5,560 bases of DNA, from contig JAUVVS010000166.1 of the NCBI GenBank assembly GCA_030604545.1, positions 1 to 5,560 on the forward strand, written 5' to 3'. Position numbers and translations under genes: made by a program. The notes under the pieces are model-generated. The model was not told the origin of the DNA, searched no databases, and saw nothing but the letters and a program-made list of their open reading frames with translations. Positions 1-4,641 of this stretch are shown here, piece after piece (the stretch's first letter is position 1; every line of letters begins with the position of its first letter). This DNA is from Deltaproteobacteria bacterium. Lineage in GTDB: Bacteria; Desulfobacterota; Desulfobacteria; Desulfobacterales; JAUVVS01.

Positions 1-823
1 AAAAAACCCGTGCAATAGCCTCTCCAATCATATTCATGGGCATACTTAAAACTGCTTTTCCGAGGATATAAAAGCCTACTACCTGGGGTGAAAAATAGAA
101 GGCTAAGATGATAGTCGGCAGTTGATGTGATGTGGTATTAAGGAGCGCAGACCAAGTGCCGTATATGGGGAATCTTTTGTGCCGCTTCAACTCTGCAATC
201 ATTTTTTTCCATTGAACGTTTGCCTTGAATAAATGGCAGTCATCACGCCATATCTGACAAGCGAGAACTGTAGTTGAAATAATTTGGCCCAAAATCGTCG
301 TCCCGATAAATACCCCTGAGCTGACAAATCCGGCAAAACCTGCGCTTAATTTTGCCCCTTGTGCAGTCACAGAAGAAACTACTCGCGCAATTGAAAGTCT
401 CCCATAGTGTTTAGTTCTGGAATTCCAATAATTTAAAGCCAAAAATAAGCCGTTTATAAATACTGCAAGCGGGACCATCCAGAGATATTTTCTTAACTCC
501 GATGAGTTGAGCAATTGCACGATATGATCACTGGCAAAAAAGATAAAAAGAACGCTTATGATTGTAATAAACAGAATAAAAAAGATGCTTAAGCCAAGCA
601 GGTTTGCCGCCTCTTCATCGGTTTTTGGGAGCATAATGGCAAGCTCATAACGAAGACATGCCACCACGCCGATAATGCCGACAATAGATGAAAAAAGAGC
701 GGCAACGCCAAATGTCTCGGGTGCAAAAAGTCGGGCAACAACAGGTGCAACAATTACACCAAACCCTTGGGCAAATACACTGCCGCTCAAAAGTTTAAGG
801 ACATTTCCTTCAAATGTGCTCAT
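1..823 (-). CDS. wzx: Wzx-type polysaccharide flippase, N-terminal part (runs off left edge)
   Basis: Partial gene with 274 codons in the window; the family is usually about 420-480 residues, so roughly 60% is present. The protein begins MSTFEGNVLKLLSGSVFAQG and goes on with VVARLFAPETFGVAALFSSI, the typical opening of the COG2244 / Polysacc_synt family, where the first helices are followed by a 'P-x-x-F/Y-G' loop. Hydrophobic segments are visible near residues 12-30, 38-57, 76-97, 112-130, 160-190 and 225-256, so it is a multi-spanning inner-membrane protein. Family members flip undecaprenyl-pyrophosphate-linked repeat units to the periplasm. The ATG lies three bases past the stop of the upstream epimerase gene and has only a weak purine stretch (AAGA) before it, so its translation is probably coupled to that gene. 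The transported sugar cannot be read from sequence. The family is secure; the exact role (O-antigen, capsule or exopolysaccharide) is inferred. Confidence 0.87.
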   Translation of the reverse strand, partial: MSTFEGNVLKLLSGSVFAQGFGVIVAPVVARLFAPETFGVAALFSSIVGIIGVVACLRYELAIMLPKTDEEAANLLGLSIFFILFITIISVLFIFFASDHIVQLLNSSELRKYLWMVPLAVFINGLFLALNYWNSRTKHYGRLSIARVVSSVTAQGAKLSAGFAGFVSSGVFIGTTILGQIISTTVLACQIWRDDCHLFKANVQWKKMIAELKRHKRFPIYGTWSALLNTTSHQLPTIILAFYFSPQVVGFYILGKAVLSMPMNMIGEAIARVF

Positions 824-826
824 TAT

Positions 827-1999
827 TTAGTAATTGTTTCTTGTCTTGCAATGATTGCTGAAACCCAAACAACCATCATTCACTAATATCTCTACAATTT
901 TTTCCCCCGCGTGCCCATCCCCATAAAGATCGGAAATATGATCGGGACGTTTGAAGAATCTTGCGGCATCAACAATTTTTTTATGATCCGCACCGACTAC
1001 AACATTCCATCCTGCGTCTACGGTTTCCACCCATTCAGTTTCGTCCCTGAGCGTAATGCAAGGAACCTCAAACCAGTAAGCTTCTTTCTGCACCCCGCCG
1101 GAATCTGTAAGAATGACTTGCGCACTTTTTTCTAAAAGCAGCATATCTAGGTAGGAAACAGGCTTGATAAAATTTAATTTAGAATTTTTAATACTAAATT
1201 TAGAATTTTTCAAGGATTGTCGGGTGCGGGGGTGTACAGGGATGATTACTTGCAATCCTTCTTGCGCAATCTGTTCAAATCCTTGAAGGATTGATTTCAG
1301 GCGTTCGGGTTGATCCGTGTTTTCGGCTCGGTGAACGGTGGCAAGGGCGTAGCCTTTAGGTTTTAAATTGAGTTTTTTCAGTATATCAGAGTATTTTTCA
1401 GCTATTTCCATATTATGAAGAACGGAGTCGTACATTACGTCGCCCACGAGTGCCACGAGTGGGCGATTACCGCCTGCTGCGGATGATGAATCTTTACCTG
1501 ATATCCCCTCACGATTGAGGTTTTCAATTGCTGTACGTGTGGGGCAAAAGAGTATATCCGAACAATGATCTGTAAGAACTCTGTTGTGTTCTTCAGGCAT
1601 TTTGCGATTGAATGAGCGGAGGCCTGCTTCCACATGCGCCACTGGGATATACAGCTTTACCGCTGCCAGAGCGCCCGCAAGGGTGGAATTGGTGTCACCG
1701 TAGGTAAGTGCCCAATCCGGCTTTTCCCTTATTAGGACTTCTTCAATTTTCACCAGCATTCGACCTGTCATGGCCCCGTGTGAAGAATTGTTGACGTCGA
1801 GGTTGTAGTCAGGCTCCGGAATATCCAATTCCCTGAAAAAGATATCCGACATATCGGCGTCAAAGTGCTGGCCCGTATGCACAATAATTTCAGTTAATTT
1901 AGGATTGCCAGTTTCAGAGTTGTATTTTTCAATCGCCTTGCTTACAGGTGCCGCTTTAATGAATTGTGGACGGGCACCGACTATTGTGACAATTTTCAT
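827..1999 (-). CDS. wbpI: Non-hydrolysing UDP-GlcNAc 2-epimerase family protein, WbpI/WecB type
   Basis: A 390-residue cytoplasmic enzyme of the family that epimerises C2 of UDP-N-acetylhexosamines through a 2-acetamidoglucal intermediate. Family motifs appear in order: GARPQFIKAAP (8-18), HTGQHFD (41-47), YGDTNSTLAGALAA (100-113), HVEAGLRSFNRKMPEEHNR (122-140), ATVHRAENTD (220-229), PVHPRTR (254-260), LTDSGGVQKEA (297-307) and LRDETEW (317-323). Asp102, Glu124, Glu137 and His223 match the catalytic residues known in E. coli WecB. From memory, the N-terminal half resembles Pseudomonas WbpI (UDP-2,3-diacetamido-2,3-dideoxyglucuronate 2-epimerase) more than WecB. The neighbouring WbpB-WbpD fusion supports that substrate, but plain UDP-GlcNAc (wecB) remains possible. 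Oddities: an insertion of about nine residues near 167-184, an internal KNSK repeat at 263-277 and a tail of about 16 residues at the C-terminus. The start is set by conserved MKIVTIVGARPQF; the nearest AAGGA lies about 14 bases upstream, an unusually long spacing. Confidence 0.92.
   Translation of the reverse strand: MKIVTIVGARPQFIKAAPVSKAIEKYNSETGNPKLTEIIVHTGQHFDADMSDIFFRELDIPEPDYNLDVNNSSHGAMTGRMLVKIEEVLIREKPDWALTYGDTNSTLAGALAAVKLYIPVAHVEAGLRSFNRKMPEEHNRVLTDHCSDILFCPTRTAIENLNREGISGKDSSSAAGGNRPLVALVGDVMYDSVLHNMEIAEKYSDILKKLNLKPKGYALATVHRAENTDQPERLKSILQGFEQIAQEGLQVIIPVHPRTRQSLKNSKFSIKNSKLNFIKPVSYLDMLLLEKSAQVILTDSGGVQKEAYWFEVPCITLRDETEWVETVDAGWNVVVGADHKKIVDAARFFKRPDHISDLYGDGHAGEKIVEILVNDGCLGFSNHCKTRNNY
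1169..1213 (-). repeat. In-frame 21-bp-period direct repeat inside the epimerase gene
   Basis: The 14-base string aatttagaattttt (plus strand) occurs at 1176-1189 and again at 1197-1210. The copies are exactly 21 bases apart, so the reading frame is kept and the peptide repeats as KNSKFSI-KNSKLNF (residues 264-277). It sits between HPRTR and the PVSYLDM helix, where related enzymes carry a loop of variable sequence. The AT-rich, Lys/Asn/Ser-rich stretch looks unlike the rest of the protein. Confidence 0.8.
1441..1465. repeat. 7-bp inverted repeat within the epimerase insertion
   Basis: CGCCCAC at 1441-1447 and GTGGGCG at 1459-1465 are exact reverse complements with 11 bases between them. The interior also holds a direct repeat, cacgagtg followed by ccacgagtg. 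It encodes the end of the insertion and the start of the conserved VGDVMYD motif (residues 179-187). Any function as an RNA hairpin is unproven. Confidence 0.5.
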
Positions 2000-2021
2000 A
2001 GAATGTATGCTTTTCCTTATT

Positions 2022-2048
2022 ACAGGATTTATAGGATCAACATGATAG
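2022..2048. repeat. Three-unit micro-repeat with 9-bp period
   Basis: Read on the plus strand the units are acaggattt (2022-2030), ataggatca (2031-2039) and acatgatag (2040-2048). The pattern resembles the 'acaggatttacaggattaacatgat' kind of imperfect repeat that I recall from intergenic DNA of many bacteria. That resemblance is from memory and was not searched. Confidence 0.5.
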
Positions 2049-2050
2049 TT

Positions 2051-2081
2051 TTTTCTCAGTTTTTATAAGAAACTGAGAAAA
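2051..2081. repeat. Perfect 12-bp inverted repeat (hairpin) without a U-tract
   Basis: TTTTCTCAGTTT (2051-2062) and AAACTGAGAAAA (2070-2081) are exact reverse complements around a 7-base loop. It lies just downstream of the fusion gene's stop codon on the minus strand. On neither strand is the stem followed by a run of T, so it is not a standard intrinsic terminator. It could be an RNA processing or stability element, a weak attenuator or a protein-binding site. Confidence 0.75.
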
Positions 2082-2091
2082 GGAGAATTCC

Positions 2092-3699
2092 TTACACTTC
2101 AACAATCAATCCAACAATGCTTTTTTTATATTTTTTTCCACAAGTTAGGCACTCCAGATCATTAGTCAGCCTCTCCCCACATTCGCACATCCATCCAATC
2201 TGCTTTGCCGGATTCCCAACTACAAGTGCATGGTCAGGAACATTTTTACTAACCACAGATCCTGCTCCGATAAAGCTGTAAGTTCCAAGAGTTACACCGC
2301 AGATGATGGTTGAATTTGCTCCGATGGTAGCACCATTCTTGACCAAAGTTGGTCGCACCTGATCCATCTTTCGAATTTCAGCCCTAGGATTCAAGATATT
2401 TGTAAAAACCATGGACGGACCGCAGAAAACACCGTCTTCCAGTGTAACACCTTTGTAAATACAGACATTATTTTGTATCTTGCAATGGTTGCCGATGATA
2501 ACATCAGGGCCGATTACCACATTCTGACCGATGTTACAGTTTTCACCAATTTGCGAACCTGAAAGGATGTGGGAAAAATGCCAGATCTTGGTGTCTTCGC
2601 CGATTTTTACATCTTTGTCAAGGTATGCGGATTCATGGGCAAAGTAAGGGGTAGCTGACAGCTCATGGCTGATAACTGATAACCGTTCAGTGGGACGTGA
2701 AAGCTCAATAGTGCGCCCGTTCTGATCAAGGGACGACTGGAATGCCTCAAGTATCCGCAGAACACGGAGTCCTTCTATTCCGTCAGTCCTTGGTTTCTGC
2801 CTTTTGACAAGGCATTCTAAAAAATGCTGGCATTCGGCCTTTAAAGGTTCCTCCATATTAATCGGGATAATTTCCGCATTTGATTTGGACGCAACCGGAA
2901 CACGATCAAGCCAGTCAATTTTATGGGGATAAAGAAGGAGTTTATCCTGGTTGAGGTCATCAAAGACCGCCATTTTCTTATCTCCGACTACCACCAGCTT
3001 TTGTTCTTTGAAAGGGTGCAACCAGGAGACAAAAATATGTGCTTTAACACCATCGCTGAAATCCATGACTGTCAGAGTTGTATCGGGTATCTGACGCTGA
3101 AGATAGCTGCCTCCCATTGCATAGACGGTCTCGGGCATCTCCCCCAGCAGCATAAGGATCACCGAGATGTCGTGGGGCGCAAAACTCCAGAGAATGTTCT
3201 CTTCGGATCTGATCTTGCCCATATTGAGGCGGTTGGAATAGAGATACTGGATTTTGCCCAACCCACCTGAATCGATGAGTGTTTTCAGCTTTATTACTGC
3301 CGGGTGATACTGAAGGATATGCCCCACCATCAGAACCAGTTTCTTTTGTTCAGCCGTATCCACCAACGCCCGTCCCTCTTTTTTGGTTAAAGCGAGAGGC
3401 TTTTCCACAAAAACATGCTTTCCGGCCAGCAGGGCTTCGCGAGCCAGGATAAAATGGCTTTCAGCGGGGGTTGCAATCACCACAGCCTGGATATCCTCCT
3501 GCCTCAATACGTCATTTAATGCGAGGCAGGTTTCCACGTCCGGATATTGTTCCCTGAACTGAGCAAGCAAGGTTTCGTTCTTGTCGCAGATGATTTTCAG
3601 GGCATCAAGCTGGTAGAAGTTACGGATAAGATTCTTGCCCCAGTAACCGGATCCGATGACGGCTACGGGTCCGGCTCTTTGGAGGTCTATGTTTGTCAT
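2092..3699 (-). CDS. wbpB-wbpD: Bifunctional UDP-sugar 3-dehydrogenase (WbpB/WlbA type) fused to N-acetyltransferase (WbpD/WlbB type)
   Basis: 535 residues in two enzyme domains. Residues 11-335 are a Gfo/Idh/MocA oxidoreductase: Rossmann loop VAVIGSGYWGKN (12-23), VFVEKPLAL with the family's EKP (99-101) and APHD (174-177), whose His is the likely catalytic partner of Lys100. WbpB-type enzymes oxidise C3 of UDP-GlcNAc-uronic acid. Residues 353-505 are a left-handed beta-helix of hexapeptide repeats (KIGEDTKIW, GENCNIGQNVVIGPDVIIG, KIQNNVCIYKGV), then GPSMVFTN and GNPAKQIGWMCECGERL, the WbpD/WlbB signature; these acetylate the 3-amino group using acetyl-CoA. The C-terminus has a CxC...CxxC zinc-ribbon-like element (505-520). 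Separate enzymes are about 316 and 191 residues, so this is a full-length fusion with both domains apparently intact. The transaminase acting between the two steps is not in the window. The linker (340-352) looks repeat-derived. The ATG follows AAGAAG by about nine bases. Confidence 0.92.
   Translation of the reverse strand: MTNIDLQRAGPVAVIGSGYWGKNLIRNFYQLDALKIICDKNETLLAQFREQYPDVETCLALNDVLRQEDIQAVVIATPAESHFILAREALLAGKHVFVEKPLALTKKEGRALVDTAEQKKLVLMVGHILQYHPAVIKLKTLIDSGGLGKIQYLYSNRLNMGKIRSEENILWSFAPHDISVILMLLGEMPETVYAMGGSYLQRQIPDTTLTVMDFSDGVKAHIFVSWLHPFKEQKLVVVGDKKMAVFDDLNQDKLLLYPHKIDWLDRVPVASKSNAEIIPINMEEPLKAECQHFLECLVKRQKPRTDGIEGLRVLRILEAFQSSLDQNGRTIELSRPTERLSVISHELSATPYFAHESAYLDKDVKIGEDTKIWHFSHILSGSQIGENCNIGQNVVIGPDVIIGNHCKIQNNVCIYKGVTLEDGVFCGPSMVFTNILNPRAEIRKMDQVRPTLVKNGATIGANSTIICGVTLGTYSFIGAGSVVSKNVPDHALVVGNPAKQIGWMCECGERLTNDLECLTCGKKYKKSIVGLIVEV
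2652..2683. repeat. Micro-repeat encoding the inter-domain linker
   Basis: On the plus strand this stretch is made of gctga/cagct/ctgat pieces and includes an exact 7-base tandem repeat, tgataac at 2670-2676 and 2677-2683. It encodes the linker SVISHELSA between the dehydrogenase and acetyltransferase domains. The 'gttatcagttatcagc' style is one I recall as common short repetitive DNA in bacterial genomes; this was not searched. Confidence 0.55.
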
Positions 3700-3788
3700 G
3701 TTCTATTCTTCTTAAAAATAAATATCAAAGTTTGGTTCCAAGATTAAAGCAAATATGTTGTGCAGCCTGTTAGACGAAAAATCAGTTC

Positions 3789-4337
3789 CTAATTATTCTT
3801 TGATTCCCAAATTAATAAATGAGGCTGGTTTTCAAGCTTTGAACTATATTCCTTGAACTCATCCCTGTTCATTACAAGGGAGCGGATCTTGCGCTTGGTG
3901 TAGCGTTCAGTTTTTCTACTCAAATCATTTAGATGATATTGGTCGATATCTCCCACCAGCAAAAGGTCTATTATGCCAGTATCCTTGCCCTTAGCGTAAT
4001 CATCTATCAGATAAGCTCGCTCCAGGGCTCCGAGTCTGTTGACTATCCCGTCGATCACTTGATCAATGCCCATGACTTTGCTTACCATTGATTTTAATTC
4101 AGGGAAAAGAGCATGATTAGTGTTAGCCATGTAAAATACTTGCCGGCCGTTTTTATGAGATTTCAGCAACTTGGTTTTTGTGAGCTGATTAAGCTCTTCG
4201 CGGACCGCGTTTGTTGATACGTTGAACTCTTTAGAAAGTTCCCGCAAATATGAACGGGTATTGGGATTAAAAAAAAGCCGTATCAATAATTTTATTCGGG
4301 TTTTTGATCCAATAATGCCGGTTAATAAGTTATCCAT
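3789..4337 (-). CDS. Winged-helix transcriptional regulator with degenerate nucleotidyltransferase-like domain
   Basis: A 182-residue, probably cytoplasmic DNA-binding protein with no membrane segment. Residues 8-75 are an ArsR-like winged helix: helix-turn-helix YLRELSKEFNVSTNAVREEL (30-49), then a wing, LLKSHKNGRQVFYMAN (57-72). Residues 101-165 resemble the small nucleotidyltransferase fold: LIDDYAKGKDTGIIDLLLVG (110-129) sits where active enzymes have GSxARG...DxDLLV. The GS is replaced by ID and only one of the two usual metal-binding aspartates remains, so catalysis is unlikely. I recall similar HTH-NTase-like proteins at the head of polysaccharide clusters, but know no defined function. 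It is the first gene of the putative operon, 89 bases ahead of the fusion gene, and has its own promoter and an inverted-repeat operator, which suggests autoregulation. AAAGGAA about seven bases before the ATG supports this start. The effector and targets are unknown. Confidence 0.82.
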   Translation of the reverse strand: MDNLLTGIIGSKTRIKLLIRLFFNPNTRSYLRELSKEFNVSTNAVREELNQLTKTKLLKSHKNGRQVFYMANTNHALFPELKSMVSKVMGIDQVIDGIVNRLGALERAYLIDDYAKGKDTGIIDLLLVGDIDQYHLNDLSRKTERYTKRKIRSLVMNRDEFKEYSSKLENQPHLLIWESKNN

Positions 4338-4344
4338 TGCTGGT

Positions 4345-4350
4345 TCCTTT
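4345..4350 (-). promoter_or_regulatory. Ribosome binding site of the regulator gene
   Basis: The minus strand reads AAAGGA followed by ACCAGCA and then the ATG, a good Shine-Dalgarno match at normal spacing. It touches the end of the inverted repeat at 4349-4373. Confidence 0.7.
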
Positions 4351-4373
4351 ATGAGTAGATATATTACTCATAA
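4349..4373. promoter_or_regulatory. Candidate operator: perfect 9-bp inverted repeat with 7-bp spacer
   Basis: TTATGAGTA (4349-4357) and TACTCATAA (4365-4373) are exact reverse complements with seven bases between them, so the half-site centres are 16 bp apart. The repeat covers the predicted -10 box and reaches the ribosome binding site of the regulator gene. That is a position where a dimeric winged-helix protein would block transcription. The likeliest binder is the adjacent regulator, by inference from position. Because the predicted transcription start lies inside the repeat, it should act as DNA and not as an RNA hairpin. Confidence 0.6.
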
Positions 4374-4395
4374 TACATTTTAAATGATTTGTCAA
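4367..4395 (-). promoter_or_regulatory. Sigma70-like promoter of the regulator / polysaccharide operon
   Basis: On the minus strand a perfect -35 TTGACA (4390-4395) is followed after 17 bases by TATGAG (4367-4372), which matches TATAAT at four of six positions. A better -10 match, TATTAT (4370-4375), exists but would leave only a 14-base spacer. The start site would fall around 4360, about 20 bases before the ATG. Confidence 0.6.
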
Positions 4396-4447
4396 ATATT
4401 TTTTTTCAAATTTACGATTTGATGAATTTGTAAAAGGCTGAATTCAT

Positions 4448-4462
4448 TCCCGCCTTGCGGGA
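4448..4462. repeat. Short GC-rich hairpin followed by T-rich tract
   Basis: TCCCGC (4448-4453) and GCGGGA (4457-4462) form a 6-bp stem with a 3-base loop. On the plus strand T-rich sequence (ttt, gtttag, tatttt, gtgtttt) follows to 4488. It has the look of a terminator, but no plus-strand gene ends before it, so its role is unclear. It may be a dispersed repeat. Confidence 0.4.
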
Positions 4463-4495
4463 TTTGGTGTTTAGTATTTTGTGTTTTGCTTGAAA

Positions 4496-4509
4496 TATAT
4501 GCGCATATA
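4496..4509. promoter_or_regulatory. 14-bp perfect palindrome, possible regulator site
   Basis: TATATGCGCATATA reads the same on both strands. It lies about 130 bases upstream of the flavoenzyme start and about 160 bases from the regulator start. A perfect 14-bp palindrome is uncommon in a gap of this size, and the form suits a dimeric repressor or activator, but no protein can be assigned. Confidence 0.35.
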
Positions 4510-4570
4510 ACAGTTAGTTAAATTACTAAAAACTAAATCATGTCTTATTTTTATATTTATAATTTTTTCC

Positions 4571-4611
4571 TTGACTAAACAGCTACATTAAAGCTACATC
4601 AAAGCTATAAC
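4571..4611 (+). promoter_or_regulatory. Candidate promoter of the flavoenzyme gene
   Basis: Two partial signals are visible. TTGACT (4571-4576) is a good -35 but has only a poor -10 (TACATC, 4595-4600) at 18 bases. TATAAC (4606-4611) is a good -10 but has no -35 at the right distance; instead, tandem repeats cover that position. The second arrangement would fit an activator-dependent promoter. Either reading is tentative. Confidence 0.35.
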
Positions 4612-4613
4612 AA
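4581..4613 (+). repeat. Three tandem 11-bp repeats upstream of the flavoenzyme gene
   Basis: The units are agctacattaa (4581-4591), agctacatcaa (4592-4602) and agctataacaa (4603-4613). The first two differ at one base. The period is close to one turn of the DNA helix, so repeated contacts would fall on one face. The last unit contains the -10-like TATAAC. Confidence 0.65.
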
Positions 4614-4626
4614 CTATCATGATTTT

Positions 4627-4634
4627 GAGGAGGG
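4627..4634 (+). promoter_or_regulatory. Strong ribosome binding site of the flavoenzyme gene
   Basis: GAGGAGGG is an almost ideal Shine-Dalgarno sequence and is seven bases before the ATG at 4642. It fixes the start codon and suggests efficient translation, unlike the weak sites in the polysaccharide genes. Confidence 0.85.
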
Positions 4635-4641
4635 TTTTCAG

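Larger units (their letters stand above)
2000..2091. other. 92-bp gap between the dehydrogenase-acetyltransferase and epimerase genes
   Basis: This gap has no coding capacity of note and no clear promoter. It holds a 9-bp-period micro-repeat (2022-2048) and a perfect 12-bp stem hairpin (2051-2081). Nothing here breaks the case for co-transcription of the genes on either side. Confidence 0.6.
4338..4641. other. Divergent intergenic region, no gene
   Basis: These 304 bases separate the leftward polysaccharide operon from the rightward flavoenzyme gene. They are strongly AT-rich. Contents from left to right: regulator ribosome site, operator and promoter; a GC-rich hairpin (4448-4462) followed by T-rich sequence; a 14-bp palindrome (4496-4509); then a -35-like box and three 11-bp repeats before the flavoenzyme start. 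No tRNA, small ORF with a good start, or attachment site was recognised. Confidence 0.7.

Noticed and set aside
911..1135. Plus-strand open frame of 74 codons opposite the epimerase gene
   Set aside because: It lies wholly inside a well-supported gene on the other strand, has no ribosome site and resembles no known family.
1435..1635. Second minus-strand frame of 66 codons inside the epimerase gene
   Set aside because: It is a frame shadow of the real gene, which carries all the conserved motifs.
2051..2081. Hairpin considered as a rho-independent terminator of the fusion gene
   Set aside because: The stem is perfect, but no T-run follows it on either strand.
2923..3270. Plus-strand open frame of 115 codons opposite the dehydrogenase domain
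   Set aside because: It is antisense to conserved coding sequence with clear motifs and has no independent support.
3547..3747. Plus-strand open frame of 66 codons across the fusion gene's start
   Set aside because: It is antisense to the conserved Rossmann motif region and has no ribosome site or recognisable product.
3700..3788. Possible internal promoter between the regulator and fusion genes
   Set aside because: TTGATA is present, but the only -10-like box at the right distance directly touches the start codon. There is no convincing promoter or terminator in the gap.
4448..4488. GC-rich hairpin with T-rich sequence considered as a plus-strand terminator
   Set aside because: No plus-strand gene lies upstream within the window, and the following T-tract is interrupted by G and A.
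4514..4529. TTAGT...ACTAA inverted repeat in the divergent region
   Set aside because: The arms are only five bases long in very AT-rich DNA, so it is within chance expectation.
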